Below, piece by piece: positions 14,483-20,219 of a stretch of 20,219 bases of DNA. Made by a program: the position numbers and the translations under genes. Each line of letters opens with the position of its first letter. The stretch's first letter is position 1. Source of the stretch: Verrucomicrobiota bacterium (lineage in GTDB: Bacteria; Verrucomicrobiota; Verrucomicrobiia; Opitutales; Opitutaceae); NCBI GenBank assembly GCA_023386835.1, contig JAEWIY010000229.1, positions 1 to 20,219 of the forward strand. Reading direction: 5' to 3'. Below the pieces are notes generated by a model that was not told where the DNA came from, made no database searches, and saw only the letters and a list, made by a program, of their open reading frames with translations.

Positions 14483-14839
14483 ATGAGTCTCGACGCCCTG
14501 AGTTCAGTCAGCGCCTCCGGAGCCACGGCTTCGCTGGCCTGGTCCCAGTCCAGCCCACGTAGTGGTGCGCGCACTTCACCCGAAGACGTGAAGAAGGCGG
14601 CGCAGCAGTTCGAGGCGATCCTCATGCGCCAGCTGCTCGCGCCCGCGATCGAACCGATGATGAACGGTTCGCTTGGCGGCGCCGGATCCGGCGGCGGCGG
14701 TGGCGTCTACGGTTTCATGCTGACCGACGTCCTTGCGAATTCGATCAGCCAGGGGGGAGGCCTCGGTCTCTCCACTGTCATTCAATCCCAGCTCTCACCA
14801 CGCGCCGAGTCCAGTCAGGCGCCCGAAAACCATGAATAA
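14483..14839 (+). CDS. flgJ: FlgJ-type rod-binding protein (no muramidase domain)
   Basis: The 118-residue protein corresponds only to the N-terminal rod-binding domain of FlgJ: residues 32-105 contain SPEDVKKAAQQFEAILMRQLL and GVYGFMLTDVLANSISQGGGLGLSTVI. The C-terminal peptidoglycan hydrolase domain of enterobacterial FlgJ is absent, as in many other phyla, so a separate enzyme would open the wall. It acts as the cap or scaffold for rod assembly. A glycine run (about 65-74) interrupts the domain. It starts four bases after flgI and its end overlaps flgN by eight bases. Confidence 0.9.
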   Translation: MSLDALSSVSASGATASLAWSQSSPRSGARTSPEDVKKAAQQFEAILMRQLLAPAIEPMMNGSLGGAGSGGGGGVYGFMLTDVLANSISQGGGLGLSTVIQSQLSPRAESSQAPENHE

Positions 14840-15332
14840 CGTCTTTGAACCGCTCGTCGCCGAATTGCGCGAAGAGCTCGCCGGTTACGGCGGGTTGCTG
14901 CACCTGTTCGACGAGCAGCAGGGTCATCTCTGGCAGCGCGATCCACTCAGCGTCGTCGACACCGCGCGCGCCATCGAAGAACTCGCCGCCGAGACGGCGG
15001 CGCATCGCAGCGCCCGCGAAGCGCTCGTGCGCGAATTCGCCCTCCGACATGGCCGTGATGGCGATGCCACGTTGCGGCAGTTGTTGCCGCTTTTCCCGAG
15101 CGACCTGCAGCAGTTGCTCGACGCGCTCATCCGCGAAATCAATCACCTCATTCATCGTGTGCGCCGGCGCGCCCGGCAGAACCAGACGCTGATCGCCCGC
15201 GCGCTGGAGTTGCACCGCGATGCCGTCGCCACGCTGCGTCCCGGCGCGTTGACCCGCACCTACGCACCTACGGGTCGCATGAGCACCGTGGCCGTCGCCG
15301 ATGGCGTCGGCACGCTGCGCGCCGCGGGATGA
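14832..15332 (+). CDS. flgN: FlgN-like export chaperone for FlgK and FlgL
   Basis: A 166-residue helical, charged protein starting MNNVFEPLVAELREELAGYG. The frame extends upstream to 14733, but ATG 14832 is preferred: upstream residues have no family resemblance and overlap flgJ, while this start gives the normal short overlap of eight bases. The long helices (about 5-30, 40-75, 80-140) with regular leucines and few hydrophobic patches fit the FlgN family, the chaperone that brings the hook-associated proteins to the export gate. The family is weakly conserved in sequence; position directly before flgK and flgL is the main support. Confidence 0.8.
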   Translation: MNNVFEPLVAELREELAGYGGLLHLFDEQQGHLWQRDPLSVVDTARAIEELAAETAAHRSAREALVREFALRHGRDGDATLRQLLPLFPSDLQQLLDALIREINHLIHRVRRRARQNQTLIARALELHRDAVATLRPGALTRTYAPTGRMSTVAVADGVGTLRAAG

Positions 15333-15377
15333 CCCGCGTGATGTCCCTCCTCCTTCAACCCAGCTGAATTTCCCGCG

Positions 15378-16781
15378 ATGTCCGGCCTATTCGGTAGCCT
15401 GAACCAGACCGTCGGTGCGTTGTCCGCCCATTCGCGTGGCATCGAGACGGCGGGGCGCAATCTTTCCAACGTCAACAATCCCGACTACTCACGGCAGCGC
15501 GTCGTGTTTGGTGACCGTGGCACGGTGTTGACGCCGCTCGGCGCGATGTCGCTCGGCTTGCAGGCCAAGGGCATCCAGCAGATCCGCGATTCACACCTGG
15601 ACTCACAGGTGGTGCGGGAGATCTCGTTGACGTCCTCCGCCAAGGCGACGGCCGATTCGCTGCTGAAGGCGCAGGCCGCCCTCGCCGAGACGATTGATCG
15701 CACCAGCAGCACAGACGGCAGCGGCACCAGCACCGGTCTCGACGCGGCGCTGGCCAACTTCTTTAACGGCTTCCAAAGCCTTGCGGCCCAGCCGACCGAT
15801 GTCGGCACCCGCCAGACCTTGCTGCAGAATGCCGCCATTCTCGCCGAACGTTTTCGGCAGACCGATCAGCGGCTCGAGCAGGTCCAATCAGATCTCACCT
15901 CGGTCGTCGAAGCCGACGTCCAGGAGATCAACAACCTGCTGGCGTCGATCGCGGAACTGAACGGCCAGATCGGCCGCTTCGAAATCAACGTTCCCGGATC
16001 GGCAGTGGATCTGCGCGATCAGCGTCAGGCCAAACTTGAGGCGCTCGCCGCCAAGCTGAACATCGAGACGGCGCCATCAGCGACCCAACCCGGACAGGTG
16101 GACGTGTTCACTCGTGATTCCGGTGGCACGCGCATCGATCTCGTTTCACTCGCGACGGCGAGCACCGTGACGTTCGACGGCACCGCGTTGCAGGTGGGCG
16201 GCACCTCGCTTGCGCTCAACGGCGGCTCGGTCCACGGCGCGCTCGCCGCGCGTGACGGCACCGTGCAGAAGCTCCGCGACGACCTCGATGTCCTCGCGCA
16301 ACAGCTCGTGACGTCGGTCAATGCGGCCTACAATCCGAGCGGCACGACGGGCGACTTCTTTGATCCCGCGGGTCTGACCGCTGGCACCATCCGCGTGGCG
16401 GCCGGCCTGACGCCCGCGACAATCAAGACGTCGGACAGCGGCGCGGCCGGCGCCAACGACATCGCCACGGCGGTGGCGGAACTGGTCAACCGCCGGTTCT
16501 CCTCCAGCGGGGGCGACCTCATTGACGGCTCCTTTGCGCAGTACTATTCCGGCGTCGTCAGCGACTTCGGCCAGCAAGTGGCCGGCGCGCAGATGCGTCA
16601 CGAGGATCAGAGCACGATCGAGACCCTCGTCCGGCGCCAGCGGGAGAGCGTCAGCGGCGTGTCGCTCGACGAAGAGATGGCCGACCTCCTGAAGTTTCAA
16701 CGTGCCTTCCAGGCGTCCTCCCGGGTTTTTTCGGTCATCGACGAATTGCTCGAGACCGTCGTCAACCGCCTCGGCGCCTGA
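15378..16781 (+). CDS. flgK: FlgK, hook-associated protein 1
   Basis: FlgK joins the hook to the filament. The protein is 467 residues, normal for the family. The N-terminus has SLNQTVGALSAHSRGIETAGRN then LSNVNNPDYSRQRV (about 19-41), the rod/hook box. It continues with the long helical D1 region (about 70-200; ERFRQTDQRLEQVQSDL, EINNLLASIAELNGQI), SAVDLRDQRQAKLEALAAKL, and the C-terminal D0 helix VSLDEEMADLLKFQRAFQASSRVFSVIDELLETVVN. The leader (ccttcaacccagctgaatttcccgcg) lacks a Shine-Dalgarno sequence. The chaperone gene flgN is upstream and flgL downstream. Confidence 0.97.
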   Translation: MSGLFGSLNQTVGALSAHSRGIETAGRNLSNVNNPDYSRQRVVFGDRGTVLTPLGAMSLGLQAKGIQQIRDSHLDSQVVREISLTSSAKATADSLLKAQAALAETIDRTSSTDGSGTSTGLDAALANFFNGFQSLAAQPTDVGTRQTLLQNAAILAERFRQTDQRLEQVQSDLTSVVEADVQEINNLLASIAELNGQIGRFEINVPGSAVDLRDQRQAKLEALAAKLNIETAPSATQPGQVDVFTRDSGGTRIDLVSLATASTVTFDGTALQVGGTSLALNGGSVHGALAARDGTVQKLRDDLDVLAQQLVTSVNAAYNPSGTTGDFFDPAGLTAGTIRVAAGLTPATIKTSDSGAAGANDIATAVAELVNRRFSSSGGDLIDGSFAQYYSGVVSDFGQQVAGAQMRHEDQSTIETLVRRQRESVSGVSLDEEMADLLKFQRAFQASSRVFSVIDELLETVVNRLGA

Positions 16782-16850
16782 TCGGTTGTATTCATTGATT
16801 AACGACGAGTTCGTTTTCCCCGGCCCCGACTGTCCCGCTTCCTTTTTGCC

Positions 16851-17750
16851 ATGAGAGTCCCGACCAACACCGCAGCCAATGTCGTCATCGACCAATTGCG
16901 TCGGCTCAGTGCGCACCAGGCTAATCTCCAGAACCAGGTCTCGACCGGTCAGCGCATCTTCAATCCGGGCGATGATCCGGCCGCGGTCGGCCGCGTGCTG
17001 GCCAACGAGATGGAGCAGCGCGCGCTGCACCAGTACAAGCGCAACGCCGACACCGCGTTGGAGCTGTCGACGGCAACCTACGGCGGCTTGAAGGAACTGA
17101 AGAAGGTTTCCGATCGGGCCGGCGAACTCGTCACGCTCGGCTCCGGCGCCAACAGTCCCGACGCGATGAAGGCGTACGCGGCCGAGGTGAACCAGCTGAT
17201 CGAGCAGGCGGTGAATCTCGGGAATACGCGTTTTCGGAACGACTTTCTTTTTGCCGGGACCGCCGTGGATACGCAGCCCATGGCGGTCACGCGTGATCCC
17301 ACGACCAACGAGATCAGCACGGTGAGGTACGCTGGAAACACCGACCAGCGCCAGATCCCGGTGGGCGACGGCGCGAGCCTCGCGGCCGGTTCGACCGGGG
17401 CGACGAACCAAGGGGTGACCGATTTCATCAATTCGCTCGTGCAACTGCGCAATGCGCTCAACAGCGGTGACCCGGCGGCCGTCAGCGCCGCGCGGGCCGA
17501 CCTCGACGAGGGTGAGGACATGCTGGTCAGCTCGCTGAGTGAGCATGGCGCCGTCCAGATGCGCATTGAAGTGACCCAGGCTCAGCAGCAGGCACGACTG
17601 GACGAACTGTCACGCATCGTGTCGGTCGATGCCGACGCCGACCTTCCCTCGACCGTCGTCAAGCTGAGCCAGGCTGCCACCGCGTACGAGGCCGCCCTCG
17701 CCTCGGCGTCCGACATCCTCCAGATGTCGCTGATGGATTACCTGCGTTGA
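16851..17750 (+). CDS. flgL: FlgL, hook-associated protein 3
   Basis: FlgL is the second junction protein between hook and filament. It has 299 residues and flagellin-like ends. The N-terminus RVPTNTAANVVIDQLRRLSA, QNQVSTGQRIFNPGDDPAAVGRVL (about 27-50) is characteristic. The C-terminal helix covers LDELSRIVSVDADADLPSTVVKLSQAATAYEAALASASDIL (about 245-290). The preceding 69 bases include an AT-richer patch and end in cccgcttcctttttgcc, without a Shine-Dalgarno sequence. fliW follows after 25 bases. Confidence 0.96.
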   Translation: MRVPTNTAANVVIDQLRRLSAHQANLQNQVSTGQRIFNPGDDPAAVGRVLANEMEQRALHQYKRNADTALELSTATYGGLKELKKVSDRAGELVTLGSGANSPDAMKAYAAEVNQLIEQAVNLGNTRFRNDFLFAGTAVDTQPMAVTRDPTTNEISTVRYAGNTDQRQIPVGDGASLAAGSTGATNQGVTDFINSLVQLRNALNSGDPAAVSAARADLDEGEDMLVSSLSEHGAVQMRIEVTQAQQQARLDELSRIVSVDADADLPSTVVKLSQAATAYEAALASASDILQMSLMDYLR

Positions 17751-17775
17751 TCTTTTTCTCCCGCGTTTACGCCCA

Positions 17776-18225
17776 ATGAAAGTTTTGACCGAAACTCCCG
17801 CCGCTCCCGTGCTGATCCCGTCCGGCCTGCAACTCAAGCTGCCGCAGGGGATCGTCGGCTTCCCCGAGCACAAAAAGGGCGAGGTGGTGCACATCGAAGA
17901 GCAGCTGCCTTTTCAGTGGCTGCGCCTGGTCGGCCCCATGCCGCTCAACTTCGTGGTGATCGAACCTGCTGGCATCGTGCCGGACTACACTCCGGAACTG
18001 TTCGACGACGACGCCAACTCGCTGGGCATCCAATCGGCGGAGGACGCGCTGGTGCTGAACATCGTCACCGTGGGCCGGAACCAGCCGGCCACGGCCACGG
18101 TGAACCTCGTCGGCCCGATCATCATCAACCGTCACACCGGACTGGCACGTCAGGTGGTGATTTCGAATCACGGGCGATACAGTGCCCGCCACCCGCTTGT
18201 CACCGGCGACGAGGTTGGCCAGTAA
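17776..18225 (+). CDS. fliW: FliW, flagellar assembly factor and CsrA antagonist
   Basis: FliW binds either flagellin or CsrA; when flagellin is exported, free FliW sequesters CsrA and relieves translation repression (mechanism known from Bacillus subtilis). This protein has 149 residues with the family pattern LKLPQGIVGFPEHKKGE (about 20-36), PLNFVVIEPAGIVPDY (about 56-71), EDALVLNIVTV (about 91-101), NLVGPIIINRHTGLARQVV (about 110-128) and the terminal YSARHPL. A Pro/Ala N-terminal extension of about 15 residues is unusual but short. Its partner csrA lies 78 bases downstream and flagellin follows, so the three partners are adjacent. Confidence 0.95.
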   Translation: MKVLTETPAAPVLIPSGLQLKLPQGIVGFPEHKKGEVVHIEEQLPFQWLRLVGPMPLNFVVIEPAGIVPDYTPELFDDDANSLGIQSAEDALVLNIVTVGRNQPATATVNLVGPIIINRHTGLARQVVISNHGRYSARHPLVTGDEVGQ

Positions 18226-18276
18226 CAAACTGTGGTGAACGCGCCGGCGGCCTGCTGATCTCGCGAATCACCACCT
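18152..18276 (+). promoter_or_regulatory. Candidate alternative RNA structure before csrA
   Basis: AGGTGGTGATT (18152-18162, end of fliW) is perfectly complementary to AATCACCACCT (18266-18276) in the leader of csrA. The first arm can instead pair locally: GTGATT-TCG-AATCAC (18157-18171). The leader also has its own GTGGTGA (18232-18238) able to pair with TCACCAC (18268-18274). These pairings exclude each other, as in attenuators or translational switches. A chance origin is possible: an 11-base inverted repeat within 130 bases is expected about once in a random 20 kb sequence. No GGA motif typical of CsrA sites lies in the leader. Confidence 0.35.
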
Positions 18277-18303
18277 CGCACCTCGCCCTCAATCCTCTTT
18301 CCC

Positions 18304-18543
18304 ATGCTCGTCCTCTCTCGCAGGGTCAACGAAGCCATCGTCATCAACGGCAACATCGAGCTGCGTATCACGCGCATTGATGGCGACACCGTGAAGATCG
18401 GCATCTCTGCGCCACGCGACATTCCGATCGTTCGCAAGGAAGTCCTCAACGACATCGCCGCCAACAACCAGGCGGCCGCCACCGGCGCGGGTCCGCTGCC
18501 GGCCTTGCCGCGCCTGCCGAAACTCGGCTCGCCCCGTTCGTGA
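18304..18543 (+). CDS. csrA: CsrA, post-transcriptional regulator
   Basis: CsrA is a small dimeric RNA-binding protein that blocks translation by binding GGA motifs, often at the ribosome binding site. The protein is 79 residues. The core matches the family: MLVLSRRV (1-8), the strands AIVINGNIELRITRIDGDTVKIGISAP (11-37), and IPIVRKEVLNDI (40-51) with R44, the residue that contacts RNA in E. coli. L4 and R6 are also kept. The tail from about 54 is an Ala/Pro/Leu extension longer than in E. coli (61 residues). It lies between fliW and flagellin, as expected for the FliW-CsrA-flagellin circuit. Its leader is pyrimidine-rich. Confidence 0.96.
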   Translation: MLVLSRRVNEAIVINGNIELRITRIDGDTVKIGISAPRDIPIVRKEVLNDIAANNQAAATGAGPLPALPRLPKLGSPRS

Positions 18544-18580
18544 ACCACCCGACTGCGCTCCTCCCCGTAATCCTTTTTTC

Positions 18581-19465
18581 ATGACGACCATCTCCCTCCA
18601 CCAGCAAACGCAATCCCTGGCCCAACGCCTGGCCCGGCTGCAGCCCGGCATGGACGAGACGCTGGCGCGCTTGAGCTCTGGCACGAAGCTGACCCGGCCG
18701 TCGGCCGACCCGATTGGCGTCGGTGTGGCGGCCCGCTACGACGCGCGGCAGCGGCGGTATGACGCCGCGGCGGTCAACCTGCAGAATGGCGCCAGCCGCC
18801 TGCAGACGACCGACAGCGCCCTCGCAGGCATGGCGCGCACGCTCGAGCGACTCAGCGAGCTGGCGACCTTGACCGGGAACGCGGTGCAGAGCCCCGCGGA
18901 TCGCGAGGTGTACAACCGTGAATTTGTCGCCCTCCAGGAGCAGCTGCGCAGCATGATTGGCGGCACGACCGCTGACATTGGCGGCACCAGCGACGTCACG
19001 TCGCCGCAGGGCAGCTACGAGGGCCGCGCCCTGTTTGGCGCGCCGCCGGCTGGCGGGGAGTTTCTCGCGGCCGGGGCCGAAGGCGATGAGCAGATCGCGC
19101 TGCCGGACGCGAACCTGCGGCAAGGACCGATGCTCGCCATTTTCCAGCAGGACGGCACGGGAGCGTTCACGTTGCAAATCGACGCCCCGGGCACCGTGGC
19201 GGCGATCAAGGCGGCCACGGATCAAATTGCCACCAAACGCGCGGCCGTGGGCGGTGCCCAGAGCCGGATCGAATTTGCCTCTAGCGCGATCGCGACGGCG
19301 CAGACCAACGCCGAAGCCGCCTTGTCGCGTATCCGTGACACGGATGTGGCGTCGGAGTCGACCACGCTGGCCCGTCGCCAGATGCTGGAGCAGTCGCACG
19401 TCGCAATGCTCACCCAGGCTCGCGAAGTGCCGCGGCAGTTGCTGCCGCTGCTCTCGAACCGCTGA
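18581..19465 (+). CDS. fliC: Flagellin, filament protein
   Basis: A short flagellin of 294 residues, consisting mainly of the conserved D0/D1 ends with a small variable middle (about 125-200). The N-terminal part contains LARLSSGTKLTRPSADPIGVGVAARYDAR (about 29-56) and VNLQNGASRLQTTDSALAGM, TLERLSELA. The C-terminal part contains ALSRIRDTDVASESTTLARRQ, MLEQSHVAMLTQAREVPRQLLPLL, the usual end of flagellins. The first 25 residues are divergent and lack the common NTN-S-L start. It lies 37 bases after csrA; the leader has no Shine-Dalgarno and no GGA sequence, and no sigma-28 promoter is visible in the gap. It is the last gene of the flagellar block. Confidence 0.93.
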   Translation: MTTISLHQQTQSLAQRLARLQPGMDETLARLSSGTKLTRPSADPIGVGVAARYDARQRRYDAAAVNLQNGASRLQTTDSALAGMARTLERLSELATLTGNAVQSPADREVYNREFVALQEQLRSMIGGTTADIGGTSDVTSPQGSYEGRALFGAPPAGGEFLAAGAEGDEQIALPDANLRQGPMLAIFQQDGTGAFTLQIDAPGTVAAIKAATDQIATKRAAVGGAQSRIEFASSAIATAQTNAEAALSRIRDTDVASESTTLARRQMLEQSHVAMLTQAREVPRQLLPLLSNR

Positions 19466-19477
19466 TTCTAGCGAAGA

Positions 19478-19500
19478 GGCGGGCGGCTCAACCGTCCGCC
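19478..19500. terminator. Hairpin between convergent flagellin and DUF59 genes
   Basis: GGCGGGCGG-CTCAA-CCGTCCGCC forms a nine-base-pair stem (one G-T wobble) with a five-base loop, 12 bases after the flagellin stop. It overlaps the stop codon (19488-19490) of the minus-strand gene. There is no strong T-run on the + side; on the minus strand the bases after the stem read CTCTTCGCT. It probably acts on both converging transcripts; a Rho-dependent component is possible. Confidence 0.5.
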
Positions 19501-19823
19501 TGCTCGTCCCAACCCAGCTGGGCCCGACCATCGGCGGACAGTCGCTCCGGCGTCCAGGGCGGCGTCCAGACGAGGTCCACCTCGACGTTGTCCTCACCCA
19601 CGATCGAGGCCGCCGCGGACTTGACGCCCTCCAGGATGACGTCACCAGCCGGGCAATACGCTGACGTCAGGGTCATCTCGATCCGCGTCCGGCCGTCGGC
19701 CGTCGTCTCGATGGCATAGATCAGCCCCAAGTCCTCGATGCTGACCCCGAATTCGGGATCGTAAACGGAGCGAAAGGCTTCACGAAGGCGATCGGCCTCG
19801 GGATGCTGCGTTAGGGAGTTCAT
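19488..19823 (-). CDS. MIP18/DUF59 family protein, probable iron-sulfur assembly factor
   Basis: A 111-residue single-domain protein of the MIP18 (DUF59) family, members of which (SufT, PaaD and relatives) take part in iron-sulfur cluster maturation. The family pattern is clear: SVYDPEFGVSIEDLGLIYAIE (about 19-39), RIEMTLTSAYCPAGDVILEGV (about 47-67) with the conserved C57, and VEVDLVWTPPWTPERLSADGRAQLGW (about 80-105). ATG at 19823 is chosen because it starts just before the domain and overlaps the stop of the upstream gene as ATGA; the frame is open further upstream but without family similarity. The minus-strand pair is unrelated to flagella and convergent with it. The exact cluster-assembly role is inferred. 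Confidence 0.88.
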   Translation of the reverse strand: MNSLTQHPEADRLREAFRSVYDPEFGVSIEDLGLIYAIETTADGRTRIEMTLTSAYCPAGDVILEGVKSAAASIVGEDNVEVDLVWTPPWTPERLSADGRAQLGWDEQADG

Positions 19824-20219
19824 GAAAGCGTTGGGTGCGCCGGGACCACGCGCGGGGGCAGTGGCGTCACGACCGGCACAAACAGGTGCCGAATCACGCG
19901 GGCAAAACTGGTGAACAGCGCCAGCAGGGCCACGGCCAGGAGCCCGGCGCCGAGGCGCAGGATGAGGAGGTGTGACGTGAGCACGCCGATCGACAGGACC
20001 AGCAAGGCAGCGACATGCAGGCGTAACCAAAGGCGTTCGGCCACTGCGTGACCAAGCGTGGTCGCGACAGGCACCGGACGCTTTCCGACCACCGGCCCGT
20101 AGGCGCGCATCCAGACGAGGAACGGCACAATTTTGCAGAGCATGCCGAGCACGGTGAGCGACAGCCCGCTGCCCACGAGGAGCAACCCGTACAATGCGGG
20201 TAGTGGACCGGTGGAGACG
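19820..20219 (-). CDS. C-terminal part of a multi-pass membrane protein (5' partial)
   Basis: The frame is open to the window edge, so the gene begins outside; about 132 residues are visible. A TTG at 20194 could serve as a start, but the open frame and the hydrophobic context upstream favour truncation. Visible features: three hydrophobic helices (LYGLLLVGSGLSLTVLGML, LWLRLHVAALLVLSIGVLTS, LLILRLGAGLLAVALLALF) and, between the first and second, the loop CKIVPFLVWMRAYGPVVGKRPVPVATTLG. The KIVPFLVW-YGP-G-PVP pattern looks like the end of a larger respiratory-type or NnrS-like membrane protein, but I cannot name the family. It overlaps the DUF59 gene by four bases (ATGA), so the two are probably co-translated. 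Confidence 0.7.
   Translation of the reverse strand, partial: VSTGPLPALYGLLLVGSGLSLTVLGMLCKIVPFLVWMRAYGPVVGKRPVPVATTLGHAVAERLWLRLHVAALLVLSIGVLTSHLLILRLGAGLLAVALLALFTSFARVIRHLFVPVVTPLPPRVVPAHPTLS

Noticed and set aside
14733..14831. Upstream extension of the flgN frame
   Set aside because: It lies within flgJ and has a proline/arginine-rich composition unlike the helical FlgN family; ATG 14832 gives a usual short overlap.
15309..15322. A GG-N10-GC pattern (CGGCACGCTGCGCGC) before flgK
   Set aside because: It lies inside flgN, its -12 part is poor (CGCGC instead of TTGC), and no paired operators lie upstream.
16801..16815. AACGA-CGAGT-TCGTT hairpin followed by TTCCCC between flgK and flgL
   Set aside because: The five-base AT-rich stem is too weak for a terminator, and a sigma-28 promoter search in the same gap gave wrong spacing.
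18174..18181. GGCGATAC as a possible sigma-28 -10 element at the end of fliW
   Set aside because: No matching TAAA-type -35 element at the right distance, and the bases encode the conserved GRYSARHPL of FliW.
19824..20030. N-terminal extension of the DUF59 frame on the minus strand
   Set aside because: It lies in a second frame of the membrane-protein gene and has an Arg/Pro-rich composition typical of an antisense or shifted-frame shadow.

Overview
The window is a 19.5 kb flagellar gene cluster, all on the + strand, followed by the ends of two unrelated minus-strand genes. The DNA is GC-rich. The flagellum is the Gram-negative type, because both outer-membrane ring proteins (FlgH, FlgI) and the P-ring chaperone FlgA are present. 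The combination of a fliW-csrA-flagellin cassette, E. coli-like MotA/MotB and this gene order fits a motile member of Verrucomicrobiota, perhaps Opitutaceae. That placement is an inference from gene content; no marker gene is present.

Layout. Positions 1-2344 hold the inner-membrane part of the export gate: fliO (5' end outside the window), fliP, fliQ, fliR. A 200-base gap follows, with paired operators and a sigma-54-type promoter. Then come flhB, flhA, an unusual flhF, a small alanine-rich membrane protein where flhG usually lies, fliA (sigma-28), motA, motB and an 86-residue cysteine-motif protein (2545-10076). A second gap (10077-10397) carries a second set of paired operators and a second sigma-54-type promoter. 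The last block (10398-19465) encodes the distal rod (flgF, flgG), P/L rings (flgA, flgH, flgI), rod-binding flgJ, chaperone flgN, hook-filament junction (flgK, flgL), then fliW, csrA and flagellin. A hairpin separates this block from a convergent minus-strand pair: a MIP18/DUF59-family protein and, upstream of it, the C-terminal part of a multi-pass membrane protein.

How it works together. The export gate secretes rod, hook and filament parts. The rod and rings carry the shaft through the envelope, FlgK/FlgL join hook to filament, and MotA/MotB supply torque. FliW and CsrA probably link flagellin supply to translation. The two large gaps share the same design (tandem CGGCA-N5-TGCCG sites plus a GG-N10-GC promoter), so both large operons are probably switched on together by one sigma-54 activator encoded elsewhere.

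The most notable observations are: (1) the matching operator/promoter modules, with predicted transcription starts only a few bases from the start codons; (2) an FlhF whose GTPase motifs are all altered, with no FlhG next to it; (3) an almost complete lack of Shine-Dalgarno sequences, with pyrimidine-rich leaders instead; (4) alternative pairings before csrA and no GGA motif around the flagellin start.
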